In this document: positions 14,423 to 24,437 of the stretch, piece by piece
Position numbering within the stretch: position 1 is the first letter of the stretch
Layout: each line of letters opens with the position of its first letter
Assembly (NCBI GenBank): GCA_934446065.1
Contig: CAKSDP010000004.1
Location: 28,140 to 92,139, forward strand
Direction: 5' to 3'
From: an uncultured Eubacteriales bacterium
GTDB lineage: Bacteria > Bacillota > Clostridia > Oscillospirales > CAG-272
Length of the DNA: 64,000 nucleotides
Translations under genes and position numbers: made by a program
The notes under the pieces: model-generated
Databases searched by the model: none
Told to the model about the DNA's origin: nothing
The model's input: the letters and a program-made list of their open reading frames with translations, nothing else

Positions 14423-16846
14423 ATGACAAACAAAAAGAAAAGTGCAGAACAAAGCGCGCCGCGACGCGACGTTCCGGTGAAAAATACCGATCCCGCATAC
14501 GGCCTTACCTCAGCCGAGGTGCGCGAAAGGTATTCGGCAGGGCTTTTCAACCGCGATATAGACCCTCCGACGAAAACGGTCGGTCAGATATTCTTCACCA
14601 ATATCTGTACATACTTCAACCTTATATTCACCATAATCGCCGTGCTTATCCTTATTACGGGAAAGCTTGAGAATCTCTCGTTCATGGGGGTCGTGATCTC
14701 AAACTCCGCCATCGGTATCGTGCAGGAGCTGCGCTCCAAACGCACGCTCGACCGCATGGCGCTCGTCACGTCACAGAAATGCACCGTGATACGCGACGGC
14801 GCGGCATCGGAGATCCATACGAGCGAGACGGTTCGCGACGATATCGTCCGCTTCACCGCCGGAAATCAGATATTCGCCGACGCCGTCGTAACGGAGGGAT
14901 TCTGCCTCGCGAACGAAGCGCTTATCACCGGAGAGGCTGACGAGATCCGCAAAAATCCGGGTGATACGCTCACCTCCGGCAGCTTCATCGTCAGCGGAGC
15001 CTGCACGGCACGCCTGACGCACGTCGGCGAGGATTCGTTTGCATCAAAGCTGACGCTTGAGGCGAAGCGCACGAAAAATCGCGGTAAGTCTGAGATGATG
15101 AACTCGCTCTCGAAGCTTGTCAAGTGGATCGGCATCGCACTGATCCCGATCGGGATCGCGCTCTACCTTAAGGAGATCTATATCCTCGGAGATACGTGGA
15201 AGGCTGCGATCATCAGCACCGCTGCCGCCATGATCGGTATGATCCCCGAGGGGCTTTACCTGCTCACGAGCCTTGCGCTCGTCGCAAGCGTCCTCCGCCT
15301 CGCGAAGAAGAATACGCTTGTCCACGAGCTTGGCTGCATCGAGACTCTTGCCCGCGTCGATACGCTGTGCGTGGACAAGACCGGTACGATCACCGAAAAC
15401 AAGATGACGGTCGAGGACATCTGCCCGCTCTGCCCCGACAGATTTACGCGCGACGACATCGTCATGCTCATGTCGGACTACGTTTACGCCATGCAGGCGG
15501 ATAACGATACTATGATCGCGCTCAAGCGCTACTTTACGGGAGCGGCGACGCAGACCGCAAGTCGGGTCATGCCGTTCACCTCGTCGAAGAAGTACGGCGC
15601 AGTCTCATTCCACGACGATGAGTCGTATCTGCTCGGCGCACCGGACGTGATCCTCGGAGCGAATTTTGTCGATATCGCCGACGTGACGAAGAAATATCTT
15701 GCGCTCGGCTGCCGCGTGCTGCTGCTTGCACGGTATTACGGCTCGCCCGAGGAGGAGGGACTTCCGGGGCGCAAGCTCCCGATAGCGCTCGTTCTTCTCT
15801 CGAACAAGATCCGCGACGCCGCGCCCGAAACGTTCCGTTTCTTCGCGCGACAGGGCGTCTATATCAAGGTGATCTCCGGCGATAACGCCGAGGCTGTGTC
15901 AAGCGTCGCAAAACGCGCGGGTATCAGGGGCGCCGACGCATACATCGACGCACGCACCCTCACCACCGATGAAGCGATAGCCGACGCTGCGCTGCGGTAT
16001 ACCGTGTTCGGCCGTGTCACTCCCGATCAGAAAAGGCGGCTCGTCCGCGCAATGCGGCACGCCGGCAGATGCGTCGCGATGACCGGCGACGGCGTGAACG
16101 ACGTGCTTGCGCTCAAGGAGGCGGACTGCTCTATCGCGATGGCGTCCGGCAGTGACGTCGCCTCTCAGGCGTCGCATATCGTCCTGCTCGATTCGGATTT
16201 TTCGTCGATGCCTGCGGTCGTCGCCGAGGGACGCCGCGTTATAAACAATATCGAGCGTTCGGCATCGCTGTACCTCTCGAAAAACATCTTCTCGTTTCTT
16301 CTCGCAATAATATCGCTTATATTCGCGCTGCCGTACCCGTTCTCGCCCGCACAGCTCAGCCTTGTCTCGGTGATGACGATCGGGCTGCCGTCGTTCGTGC
16401 TCGCGATGGAGCCGAACGAGAGCCTCATCCGCGGCAGATTCATGACAAACGTCATGTACCGCGCCGCGCCCGCCGGACTTGCGAACCTGATAATGACGGT
16501 AGGGGTCATGGTGTTCTGCCTCGCGTTCTCGATCCCCGAGGGGGAGATGTCCACAATATGTACCGTGCTGTTCTGCATGATCGGCTGTATACTTATATTT
16601 GTGACCTGCCGCCCGTTCAATGCACTGCGAACGGCGCTTATGGTGACGATCGTCGTCGGCATAGTCGGAGCGATCGCGCTGCTCGGCAGGACTTTCTTCG
16701 GCATGACCGCACTGTCGCTCCAGGGATGGCTGATTCTCGGAATATTCATGCTCCTCTCGTTCTCGGCGTTCTACGCTATAACGAAAGCGGTTGAATACAC
16801 GAATTCACTGTGGCACCGCATCCGTCACAGACTCGGAAGGGAATAA
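14423..16846 (+). CDS. CtpE-like P-type cation ATPase
   Basis: An 807-residue P-type ATPase that pumps a cation across the membrane. The actuator motif reads ITGEAD rather than TGES, and the M4 motif is PEGLYLLTSLAL; both are typical of the CtpE group (the mycobacterial member is linked to calcium uptake). The phosphorylated aspartate D318 lies in CVDKTGTIT, and the hinge motif TGDGVND is at 554-560. About ten membrane segments are predicted, with the last block from residue 610. No N-terminal metal-binding domain is present. It starts at the base after the comM-like stop, so the two are translationally coupled. The transported ion cannot be read from the sequence. Confidence 0.92.
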   Translation: MTNKKKSAEQSAPRRDVPVKNTDPAYGLTSAEVRERYSAGLFNRDIDPPTKTVGQIFFTNICTYFNLIFTIIAVLILITGKLENLSFMGVVISNSAIGIVQELRSKRTLDRMALVTSQKCTVIRDGAASEIHTSETVRDDIVRFTAGNQIFADAVVTEGFCLANEALITGEADEIRKNPGDTLTSGSFIVSGACTARLTHVGEDSFASKLTLEAKRTKNRGKSEMMNSLSKLVKWIGIALIPIGIALYLKEIYILGDTWKAAIISTAAAMIGMIPEGLYLLTSLALVASVLRLAKKNTLVHELGCIETLARVDTLCVDKTGTITENKMTVEDICPLCPDRFTRDDIVMLMSDYVYAMQADNDTMIALKRYFTGAATQTASRVMPFTSSKKYGAVSFHDDESYLLGAPDVILGANFVDIADVTKKYLALGCRVLLLARYYGSPEEEGLPGRKLPIALVLLSNKIRDAAPETFRFFARQGVYIKVISGDNAEAVSSVAKRAGIRGADAYIDARTLTTDEAIADAALRYTVFGRVTPDQKRRLVRAMRHAGRCVAMTGDGVNDVLALKEADCSIAMASGSDVASQASHIVLLDSDFSSMPAVVAEGRRVINNIERSASLYLSKNIFSFLLAIISLIFALPYPFSPAQLSLVSVMTIGLPSFVLAMEPNESLIRGRFMTNVMYRAAPAGLANLIMTVGVMVFCLAFSIPEGEMSTICTVLFCMIGCILIFVTCRPFNALRTALMVTIVVGIVGAIALLGRTFFGMTALSLQGWLILGIFMLLSFSAFYAITKAVEYTNSLWHRIRHRLGRE

Positions 16847-16913
16847 TCGATTCCGGAGCACAACAGAGCTTTGGCTGTCGGATACAAAAGCAAAGAAAGG
16901 AATGTTCAAAAGC

Positions 16914-17711
16914 ATGGCTTTTGCGGATTTTCATACACATACAACATACAGCGACGGACGTCATACTCCGGAGGAGACGGTGCAGACGGCGATAGAGATG
17001 GGGTGCTACGCGATCGGGCTTTCCGGCCATTCGCCGATGCCGTTCGAGGACACCTCGCGCGTCGAGCCGTTCAAGGCTGAGGTCAGACGGCTGCGCGAGG
17101 CGTATCACGGCAAGATCGACATATATCTCGGAATAGAGTACGACTGGTACTATTCGCCGATATCGAAGGACGATTTCGATTATCTCATCGCGTCGATCCA
17201 CTATATGGATAACGGCGGCGTGTGGGTTCCGACGGACTGGGATCTCCCACGCCTGCAAAGCGATCTCGAGCACTTCTACGGCGGCGACTTTCTCGCGTTT
17301 GCGCGGCATTATTACGAGCTTATCGGCGGGGTCGCCGACGAAGGACCGGTGACGGTCGGACTTTTTGACGTGATATCGAAGAACAACCGCGACGAGTGCC
17401 TGTTCGCCGAGGACGACCCGAAATATCTCGCGCTCGCGTTCGAGGCGGTCGACAGACTTTGCGAGCATGACGCTGTGTTCGAGGTGAACACCGGCGCAAT
17501 GTTCCGCTACGGCGCGACCCGTCCGTACCCGTCCATCCCGATCCTGCGTCTCATACGTGAGCGCGGAGCGCGGCTGATCCTTGCGGGCGACGCGCATGAG
17601 CGTGATGCTCTGTGCTACCGTTTTGCTGAGACGATGGACTATATAAAAGAGGCGGGATTCACGTCGGTCGAGACGCTGCCGCCGATGTGGCACGGAGGAC
17701 GTAATGATTGA
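16914..17711 (+). CDS. PHP-domain phosphoesterase, histidinol-phosphatase HisK-like
   Basis: A 265-residue PHP-domain metallo-phosphoesterase related to HisK-type histidinol-phosphatase. The N-terminal metal motif DFHTHTTYSDG (H7, H9) and EMGCYAIGLSGHSP fit the family. The LGIEYDWY, ASIHYMD and LAGDAHERD motifs supply the other metal ligands. I chose ATG 16914: AGAAAGGA ends at 16901, while the ATG at 16902 abuts it with no spacing. No other histidine-biosynthesis genes are nearby, so the substrate may be a different phosphoester. The gene overlaps mnmE by 8 bases. Confidence 0.87.
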   Translation: MAFADFHTHTTYSDGRHTPEETVQTAIEMGCYAIGLSGHSPMPFEDTSRVEPFKAEVRRLREAYHGKIDIYLGIEYDWYYSPISKDDFDYLIASIHYMDNGGVWVPTDWDLPRLQSDLEHFYGGDFLAFARHYYELIGGVADEGPVTVGLFDVISKNNRDECLFAEDDPKYLALAFEAVDRLCEHDAVFEVNTGAMFRYGATRPYPSIPILRLIRERGARLILAGDAHERDALCYRFAETMDYIKEAGFTSVETLPPMWHGGRND

Positions 17712-19098
17712 CGCGGGACGGACGGTCGCGGCGATATCGACCCCGCACGGCCGCGGCGGTGTCGCGATGATACGCATAAGCGGGGATGAGACGGCGGATG
17801 TGCTCCGCCGTGTGTTCGTCCCGGCGGGACGGGTTAAGCCGGACGAGGCGCCGAGGACTGCCGTGTTCGGCAGGATCGTACTCGGCGGCGAGGTGATTGA
17901 TACCGGAGTTGCGACGTATTACGCCGCTCCGCGCTCGTTCACGGGCGAGTGCATGGCGGAGCTATGCTGCCACGGCGGAGTCCTCGTGACGCGCCGCGTG
18001 CTTGAAGCGGTGTTCGCCGCAGGCGCATCTCCCGCAGGACCGGGCGAGTTTACGCGCAGAGCCTTCCTCTCCGGCAAGCTCACGCTGAGTGAGGCGGAGG
18101 GCATAGGACTGCTCCTTGACGCCGATACCGACAGCGCAATGCGCCTTGCATCGGCAGGCGCACGCGGAGTTCTGTCGGAGCGGCTCGGCGCAATAGGCGA
18201 TAAAATATCGGAGGTGCTGTCGGCACTGTTCGCGGTGATCGACTACCCCGATGAGGATATCGACGAGATCGGCGTGAACGATATATGCGCACGCCTGACT
18301 GCGGCGGCAGAGGAGTGCCGTGCGCTCGCATCCACGTTCAGGCTCGGCAGGGCTGTGACAGACGGGATCCCGACTGTCATAATCGGCGCACCGAACGCCG
18401 GAAAGAGCACGCTTTACAATGCCCTTGCAGGCGAGGATCGCGCGATCGTGACCGATGTCGCGGGGACTACGCGTGACGTGCTCGAGGACAAGATCGACAT
18501 CGGCGGAGCGGTGCTGCGGCTGTGGGATACGGCGGGCATCCGCGATTCGGAGGATACGGTCGAGTCGATCGGCATCGACCGCGCACTCGACAGACTCGGC
18601 GATGCGGAGCTTGTACTTGCGGTTTATGACGGCGCGTCGCACATCGGCGATGCCGAACGGCGCATTATGGATGAGATATCCGCGCGGGCGGGTGACGCCT
18701 GCACCGTGGCAGTCATAAGCAAAGCCGACACCGGAACGGTGCTTGACGAGGGTGAGCTTGCGCTCCTGCGTGAGCATCACGACGATCTGTGCGTTGTCTC
18801 GGCGGCGACCGGCGAAGGCGTGGACTCGCTGCGCGAGCTTATCCTCTCGAAATACGGCGCGGGTGAGATTGACGTGTCGCATGACGCCGTGGTGTGGGAC
18901 GCATCGCGCAAGGCGGAGCTTGATCTTGCAGCGTCCCTCCTGTGCGACTCGGCAGCGGCACTGGCTTCGGGTGAGCCGGAGGACGCGGTGTGCACCACCG
19001 TGGAGCTTGCGCTTGCGGCGCTCCGCCGAACGGATGGCCGCGGAGTCTCCGAGGAGGTCGTGTCCGGCATCTTCTCGCACTTTTGCGTCGGAAAATAA
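17704..19098 (+). CDS. mnmE: tRNA uridine-5-carboxymethylaminomethyl modification GTPase MnmE
   Basis: MnmE, with MnmG, installs the cmnm5 group at the wobble uridine of certain tRNAs. It has 464 residues, the standard length. The N-terminal tetrahydrofolate-binding domain contains PHGRGGVAMIRISG and FTGE. The GTPase domain is inserted at about 220-380 with G1 GAPNAGKST (from residue 228), TTRDV, DTAGI and SKAD. The protein ends in the C-terminal CVGK motif containing the catalytic cysteine (C461). It starts inside the preceding PHP gene and is followed by a strong terminator. Confidence 0.97.
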   Translation: MIDAGRTVAAISTPHGRGGVAMIRISGDETADVLRRVFVPAGRVKPDEAPRTAVFGRIVLGGEVIDTGVATYYAAPRSFTGECMAELCCHGGVLVTRRVLEAVFAAGASPAGPGEFTRRAFLSGKLTLSEAEGIGLLLDADTDSAMRLASAGARGVLSERLGAIGDKISEVLSALFAVIDYPDEDIDEIGVNDICARLTAAAEECRALASTFRLGRAVTDGIPTVIIGAPNAGKSTLYNALAGEDRAIVTDVAGTTRDVLEDKIDIGGAVLRLWDTAGIRDSEDTVESIGIDRALDRLGDAELVLAVYDGASHIGDAERRIMDEISARAGDACTVAVISKADTGTVLDEGELALLREHHDDLCVVSAATGEGVDSLRELILSKYGAGEIDVSHDAVVWDASRKAELDLAASLLCDSAAALASGEPEDAVCTTVELALAALRRTDGRGVSEEVVSGIFSHFCVGK

Positions 19099-19114
19099 AA
19101 CTCGGTAAAAAACG

Positions 19115-19147
19115 AACCCCATTCGTAATCTGTACGAATGGGGTTTT
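19115..19147. terminator. Bidirectional rho-independent terminator between mnmE and tadA
   Basis: AACCCCATTCGT (19115-19126) and ACGAATGGGGTT (19134-19145) form a perfect 12-base-pair stem with a T-run to the right and an A-run to the left. It can therefore end transcription from either convergent gene. Confidence 0.9.
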
Positions 19148-19208
19148 GTGTTGTGCAGCTTTGTCGGACTGCCGTTTTTATTTCAAGAGTAAAGCTCGTG
19201 CCGAGCGA

Positions 19209-19727
19209 CTACTTACCGGACTTCTTCCGCCATGATGCCGACGGATCAAATCCGCCGCCCGCCCGGCGCAGCCTGAAGAAATCCTTTAGCGCCGCCGAGC
19301 ACTCGTCTGCGAGAATTCCGCGAACTATCTCGGGATGATGATTCAGCGCCTGCTCGTCCATGTTGAACAGCCCGCCCATCGCGCCCGCCTTTGCGTCGGC
19401 CGCACCGTAAACCACACGCGGGATCCGCGCGTTCACGATCGCACCCGCGCACATCGGACACGGCTCAAGCGTCACGAAAAGCTCGCATCCGATAAGCCTC
19501 CACCCACCGAGCACGGCGCACGCCTCCTCGATCGCAAGCGTCTCCGCATGAGCCACGGCGGATTTTGCGCGCTCGCGCATATTGCCCGCGCGGGCAATGA
19601 TCTTGCCGTCCCGCACGATCACCGCACCGACTGGGATCTCGCCGCGATCTGCTGCCGCCATCCCTTCCTTCAGCGCTTCAAGCATGAAGTATTCGTCCCG
19701 CGTAAGAACGTGCCGCTCGAACGTCAT
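19209..19727 (-). CDS. tadA: tRNA-specific adenosine deaminase
   Basis: TadA deaminates A34 to inosine in tRNA-Arg(ACG). From the ATG at 19727 it has 172 residues: GGAGG is nine bases upstream, and the ATG overlaps the stop of the SDR gene (ATGA). A longer reading would add residues encoded inside that gene. Zinc and catalytic motifs are intact: H60-A-E62 and PCPMC with C90 and C93. It is the last gene of a minus-strand series ruvX, SDR, tadA. Confidence 0.96.
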   Translation of the reverse strand: MTFERHVLTRDEYFMLEALKEGMAAADRGEIPVGAVIVRDGKIIARAGNMRERAKSAVAHAETLAIEEACAVLGGWRLIGCELFVTLEPCPMCAGAIVNARIPRVVYGAADAKAGAMGGLFNMDEQALNHHPEIVRGILADECSAALKDFFRLRRAGGGFDPSASWRKKSGK

Positions 19728-20443
19728 GAGCCGAAACCTCCGTTTACCGCGAGTACCTGTCCCGTGATGTACGACGCCGCGTCGGACGCAAGGAAGAATA
19801 TCGCCTCTGCACATTCCGCAGGCGTGCCGAATCGCCCGAGCGGTATCTCATCCGCAAGTGCCGCGCGATCGCTCTCGCTCAGCGCCGCGTTCATCTCGGT
19901 GTCGATCACGCCGGGAGCGACGCAGTTCACCGTGATCCCGCTCGGCGCAAGCTCAAGCGCCGCCGCCTTTGTCAGACCGATCACAGCCGCCTTTGTCGCC
20001 GAATACGCCGCTTCCATCGACGCACCGGAAATGCCCCAGATCGACGAGAGCGTCACGATCCTGCCGTGCTTCTGCCGCAGCATATGCGGCACAGCCTCGC
20101 GGATCGCCGTGAATACGCCGCCGGCGTTCACCGACATTAGGCGTGACCACATATCGTCCGTCGTCGCGTCGAGAAAGTTTATGTGGGCGATACCCGCCGA
20201 GCATACGAGAACGTCAACTCCGCCGAGGATCTCTGTCGCGCGGGCGATCCCCGCCGCACATTCTCCCGCGTCTCCGACATCGGCGCGAATGCTTACGGCT
20301 CCGGCCGTGCGGCATACTTCATCTGCCGCCGCATCCGCCGCGCGGTAGAGAAACGCGACGCTGTCGCCGGCTTTGGCGAATCTCTCGACTGCGGCTCTGC
20401 CGATCCCGCGCGAGCCGCCCGTAACGATGACCCGGCGGCTCAT
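19724..20443 (-). CDS. Short-chain dehydrogenase/reductase (FabG-like)
   Basis: A 239-residue classical SDR. The NAD(P)-binding TGGSRGIG is at residues 8-15, and the catalytic tetrad N106, S134, Y147, K151 is complete. It resembles FabG (3-oxoacyl-ACP reductase), but no fatty-acid genes are nearby. Similar solitary FabG-like SDRs in Bacillota, such as YmfI, reduce the 5-aminopentanone modification of elongation factor P, and that is a real alternative here. It overlaps ruvX by four bases upstream and tadA by four bases downstream, so the three are translationally coupled. Confidence 0.9.
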   Translation of the reverse strand: MSRRVIVTGGSRGIGRAAVERFAKAGDSVAFLYRAADAAADEVCRTAGAVSIRADVGDAGECAAGIARATEILGGVDVLVCSAGIAHINFLDATTDDMWSRLMSVNAGGVFTAIREAVPHMLRQKHGRIVTLSSIWGISGASMEAAYSATKAAVIGLTKAAALELAPSGITVNCVAPGVIDTEMNAALSESDRAALADEIPLGRFGTPAECAEAIFFLASDAASYITGQVLAVNGGFGS

Positions 20444-20871
20444 GAAAGCTCTCCCACGTTTTTCGCCTTTTCCATGTAGTTTTCGAGGATCAGCGTTGCC
20501 GACAGCTCATCTACGACGCTTTTCCGCTTTGCCCCGCGCACATTCGTGTCCGAGAGAAAGCGATGTGCGCTGACCGTCGTGAGACGCTCGTCAAACAGCT
20601 CGACCGGAATCCCGGATATCTCGCCAAGCATCGCCGCAAATTCGCGGCATTTCTGCGAGCGCGGACCCTCGCTCCCGTTCATGTTGATCGGATTGCCGAC
20701 AACGATCAGCTCCGCTCCGCGTGCCGCCGCCTCACGTGCGACAGCCTCCGCGACAGTCTTGAAGCCGTTCGATTTTATGCAGCCGGCGCCGTGCGCCATA
20801 AGACCTGCGGCATCGCTCACCGCAAGCCCCGTTCGTGCGTCGCCGAAATCCACTGCCATTATAATTTTCAC
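20440..20871 (-). CDS. ruvX: RuvX/YqgF-family Holliday junction resolvase-like nuclease
   Basis: A 143-residue RNase H-fold protein of the YqgF/RuvX family, an essential protein linked to 16S rRNA 5'-end processing and proposed as a resolvase. The acidic residues are visible at D8 (AVDFG), E95 (FDERLTT) and D121 (VVDELSA). The start is GTG at 20871 with AAGGCGG eight bases upstream, which suits the family better than the inner ATG. It starts 19 bases after the MATE gene. Confidence 0.94.
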   Translation of the reverse strand: MKIIMAVDFGDARTGLAVSDAAGLMAHGAGCIKSNGFKTVAEAVAREAAARGAELIVVGNPINMNGSEGPRSQKCREFAAMLGEISGIPVELFDERLTTVSAHRFLSDTNVRGAKRKSVVDELSATLILENYMEKAKNVGELS

Positions 20872-20890
20872 TTTGCTATCCGCCTTTTTG

Positions 20891-22243
20891 TTATGATTGC
20901 ACGCGCTTGACCCAGTTGAAGCTGTTGACCTTTATCGCCGCAACGGCGCATTTGATGAGCTGATCGCTCTTGAGGATGAAGAACACCGCTTCCGGCGGCA
21001 GCTTCAGCACAAATGCCGCGACAGTCGAGCACGGCAGAACGATGCCCCACATGAATATTGAATCCACCTTGAACACAAATGCCGTGTCGCCGCCGCCGCG
21101 CACGATCCCCGTATGAGACGGCATCTGGTACGACGTGCCGAGCACTGTCACCGACAGGATCGTCATGAACTTGAGCGCCATGGCGCGTGATTCGGGCGAT
21201 ACGTCGTAGAGCAGAATGATGTAGTTCTTGCAGAAGAAGAGAAGCGACGCCGTAACGATGCCGATTCCGAGGAAGAGGAGCTGAAACGTCCGCGCATACG
21301 GGCGAATCATGTCGTCGCGACCCTCGCCGATCGCCTTGGACATCATTACCGATGTGCAGCTTGCCGAGGCATACGTCACCACCGTGATGATCTGGAACAG
21401 CGTGTTTGAAATGCTGTTTGCCGTGATTGCCGCGTCGCCCATGTGCCCGAGTATCGCAAGCTGGATCGTCATTGCGACGCCCCATATGAGACTCGAGAAG
21501 AAAACGGGCAGCCCACGGCGCAGAAAATCGCGGAACAGGCGCATATCAATGCGCGAGAAGATGTCGCGCAGCCACATACCTATCTTTTTGTCGATGACAA
21601 ACGTGTATATTATAACCGCCGCGCATTCTACAATGCGTGCGCACAGCGTCGCGATCGCAGCGCCTCTCGCGCCAAGCTCGGGAAATCCGAGATTGCCGTA
21701 TATCAGGCACCAGTTGAGCGCTACGTTGATAACGAGCGCACCGATCGAGGTGACAAATCCGAGACTTGCCGTCTCGACGCCGTTGTTTGCGATAATGAGC
21801 GCCGTGCTTATCGCGAAGATCGGATATGAGAAGTAGATTATCTTCAGATAACCGACTCCCTCGGAGACAAACGCATCGGACGTCGCAAGCAGGGACAGAA
21901 CTCCCGCAGGTGCCGCCGCAACTATCGCAAGAAGCACAAGCGATACCGCCACGGCGGATTTCACGGAAATGCCGACCATTTTGCGTATGGTATCGCGGTC
22001 TCCCGCACCCCACGCGCGGGAAATGAATATCTGTGCGCCCTCTCCGACTCCCATCACGAGAAGCTGGAGAAGGAACTGTATCTGATTCACGAGCGACACG
22101 CCGGAGAGCGCCGCCTCGGAATATTGCCCGAGCATTACGCTGTCCGCGAGATTTACCGTGAAGACTATCACGTTTCGCAGAGCGATCGTGAATGTCAGAG
22201 CAAAAAATGTCTTATAAAATTTAGGATCACGTACAAGTTTCAT
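20891..22243 (-). CDS. MATE-family multidrug/organic cation efflux transporter
   Basis: A 450-residue integral membrane protein of the MATE family, which exports drugs or metabolites using Na+ or H+ gradients. About twelve membrane segments form two pseudo-repeats. The first repeat has the SGVSLVNQIQFLLQLLVMGVGEGAQIFISRAWGAGD signature region near residues 45-80, with a matching element in the second half around 260-300. The substrate cannot be inferred. It lies 41 bases after the DUF5107 gene and just ahead of ruvX, so it may be part of one minus-strand transcript. Confidence 0.92.
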   Translation of the reverse strand: MKLVRDPKFYKTFFALTFTIALRNVIVFTVNLADSVMLGQYSEAALSGVSLVNQIQFLLQLLVMGVGEGAQIFISRAWGAGDRDTIRKMVGISVKSAVAVSLVLLAIVAAAPAGVLSLLATSDAFVSEGVGYLKIIYFSYPIFAISTALIIANNGVETASLGFVTSIGALVINVALNWCLIYGNLGFPELGARGAAIATLCARIVECAAVIIYTFVIDKKIGMWLRDIFSRIDMRLFRDFLRRGLPVFFSSLIWGVAMTIQLAILGHMGDAAITANSISNTLFQIITVVTYASASCTSVMMSKAIGEGRDDMIRPYARTFQLLFLGIGIVTASLLFFCKNYIILLYDVSPESRAMALKFMTILSVTVLGTSYQMPSHTGIVRGGGDTAFVFKVDSIFMWGIVLPCSTVAAFVLKLPPEAVFFILKSDQLIKCAVAAIKVNSFNWVKRVQS

Positions 22244-22284
22244 GTGCCTTACCTTGAAATGACGCAGCCGCAGGTGCGTATGGC

Positions 22285-24330
22285 TTATGCTTCGCCGCGA
22301 TCGGCTCTCGCCTGAGCGTCAGCCGCGCGTCCGAACTTCGGCTTTTCTCTCGGCACGCCCATGCGGAAGTCAAACTGCTCGGGTACAACAGCTGTGTTGC
22401 GGTCGAACTCCCTGCCGTCGCGCTTTGCTTTCAGCTCCTCAAGCTCGAGCCACAGATCGGTGACCGTGTTCTCGCCCTCGCGGATGTCGGGAACGTTGAT
22501 GCCGCCGTCCTTCAGGAAGAGCTGTTCTGCCGCTTCAATATCGCCTTTCTTCACGTATGTGAAGAGCATATACATCTTTATCTGTCCGCACGCCTTCTGC
22601 TCGTCGGTCAGAGTGCTTATGTATTCATCAACGTTTGTGAACATACGGAGCTGTGCGGCGTATGTGATCGCCTCCTTTGCAAGGGAGAGATCGTTCGGAC
22701 GCATCAGCGCCGCGCGTATCGCGAGCACCGCCGCATCTCTTGCGTGATCGGTCGCAAGAGCGATGTGCGCCAGTGCGTATACCGCCCACGGGGACGGACG
22801 CAGCTCCTGCGAGCGCTCGATCTCGGCGGATGCTGCCGCCATGTCGCCGGATACGAGATGTATAAGTCCGAGGTGAAGATGCGTGTACCAGTTGTAGCGA
22901 TCGCCGCCGCGTGCCGCCGCCTCAAGCCGCTTTGTCCATTCCGGCTGAAGCATATATGACGGGGGAACGTCCGCGGGATCATGCTCCGGCAGACACTCTG
23001 CTTCCATCAGGTGTACCCAGTCGCGCTGCTCTTCGCCGACCTCGCCGAAATCAAGATGCGGCGTCATGAGATCCTCGCCGTCGTGCCGGCGTCGCATATT
23101 TTCAAGCGCACCCCAACCGCTGCCGCACTCGAGCAGCTTCTTTGCGGGAGAAGTCGCCATGCCGTATGTCTCGCAGAGTATCTCCTCCATGCGATCGTTG
23201 GTTATGATGCCGTCAAGCGCCGCAGAGGCTTCAGCCTGAGCCTCCTTCCAGCGTCCGTGCAGCTTGTCTGCGTCGCCGGAAATCGCGCCGTATCCCTCAA
23301 GCCACTCCCATGTGGTCTTGGGCGGCATCGGCAGGCATTCGTACTGCGAATGAGCAAGTCCCGCCTGAAGCTCGACGTAACGTCCGTCGTCGCCCTCGCC
23401 GGTGAGGTATCCCTGCCAGCGGTCGCCGCCGGCTCCCTGACCCCATACGAACAGCTTGCGGCCCTTCAGCCTCGACGTCGAGCACTCGACAAAGCCGTAT
23501 CCGTCGGAGTTTACGTAGCACTCGAACTTTCTCGCCTTCTCGGGGATCTTGTAGAAATAGTCCATGGAGATCGGCGTGTTAGTCGGGTAGGTGACTTCAA
23601 CGCCTTTGTTCACCGGCAGAGGAATGAGAGACACTCCGCCCTCGGCAACGTATGAGCCGTCCGCCATGGTGATAACGCGCCCGTCCGGTTCCTCTCTTAC
23701 GGCGATGTTGCTCCACCAGTACATCGGAGTGACCTCGGGTACGGTGTTCGTGATCCTCATGCGCGCAAAAAGAAGCTTTGATCCCTCCGGCAGGAAGAAG
23801 TCCATCTGCACTACCGCTCTGCGGATGCGCTCATACTCGTACATACGGAGTACGGGCGTGCCGTCGTCGAGCGCGGTCTCGGCAACGAAAAGCTGGTCGC
23901 ACGTGTGAACGTGATGGCCGAAAATACCGCAGTTCCACTCAACTCCGCCGGACATCCATGCGTTGCGCAGCGCGAGATTTCGCGGGCGGATGACGGGATT
24001 CGCAAAAAGCAGCTCGCGTCCGGCATCCTTGTCGAACAGGGAAGAGAGCTTGCCTCCGAGCGACGGATAGAACTCCGCACGCAGGTGCTCGTTCTCAAGA
24101 ACGTAGGTCTCGATCTCGGAATCGTGAAGCTCGGACGAGTACATATTCTGCATCTTGTATGGGAAAGCGGTCGAAACCTGACCGTATCCGACAAAAAGCC
24201 CCTCAAGCTCACCGAGAGATGTGTTGCCGCTTTGCGCAGGGCGGCCGAATCCGCCGATCGGCGGGGTAGTAGCCGTGCCGTTCATGTCGGCGGCTTTTAT
24301 TTTCTTTATCTGTTTTGTGAGTGTAGTCAT
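22285..24330 (-). CDS. DUF5107 protein with C-terminal TPR region
   Basis: A 681-residue cytoplasmic-looking protein without a signal peptide. The first 350 or so residues match the DUF5107 beta-sandwich, which resembles galactose-mutarotase folds and occurs in proteins of carbohydrate metabolism (YVLENEHLRAEFYPSLGGKL; GGVEWNCGIFGHH). The second half, about residues 470-620, is helical and TPR-like (YNWYTHLHLGLIHLVSGDMAAA). It may bind or act on sugars with the helical part as a protein contact. The reaction is unknown. It has a perfect sigma-A promoter and heads the minus-strand group DUF5107, MATE, ruvX, SDR, tadA. Confidence 0.87.
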   Translation of the reverse strand: MTTLTKQIKKIKAADMNGTATTPPIGGFGRPAQSGNTSLGELEGLFVGYGQVSTAFPYKMQNMYSSELHDSEIETYVLENEHLRAEFYPSLGGKLSSLFDKDAGRELLFANPVIRPRNLALRNAWMSGGVEWNCGIFGHHVHTCDQLFVAETALDDGTPVLRMYEYERIRRAVVQMDFFLPEGSKLLFARMRITNTVPEVTPMYWWSNIAVREEPDGRVITMADGSYVAEGGVSLIPLPVNKGVEVTYPTNTPISMDYFYKIPEKARKFECYVNSDGYGFVECSTSRLKGRKLFVWGQGAGGDRWQGYLTGEGDDGRYVELQAGLAHSQYECLPMPPKTTWEWLEGYGAISGDADKLHGRWKEAQAEASAALDGIITNDRMEEILCETYGMATSPAKKLLECGSGWGALENMRRRHDGEDLMTPHLDFGEVGEEQRDWVHLMEAECLPEHDPADVPPSYMLQPEWTKRLEAAARGGDRYNWYTHLHLGLIHLVSGDMAAASAEIERSQELRPSPWAVYALAHIALATDHARDAAVLAIRAALMRPNDLSLAKEAITYAAQLRMFTNVDEYISTLTDEQKACGQIKMYMLFTYVKKGDIEAAEQLFLKDGGINVPDIREGENTVTDLWLELEELKAKRDGREFDRNTAVVPEQFDFRMGVPREKPKFGRAADAQARADRGEA

Positions 24331-24371
24331 TGTACAGCCTTTCGTTTTGGTGATCGTGTTATCTTTTCATT

Positions 24372-24400
24372 ATTATATCAATCGCCGCGACGGGTGTCAA
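24372..24400 (-). promoter_or_regulatory. Sigma-A promoter of the DUF5107 gene
   Basis: Minus-strand TTGACA (24395-24400) and TATAAT (24372-24377) with a 17-base spacer; both boxes match the consensus. The leader is about 35 bases. Confidence 0.88.
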
Positions 24401-24437
24401 GCAACTACGCAGTTTTCGCAAAAACGATCGGTGCGGC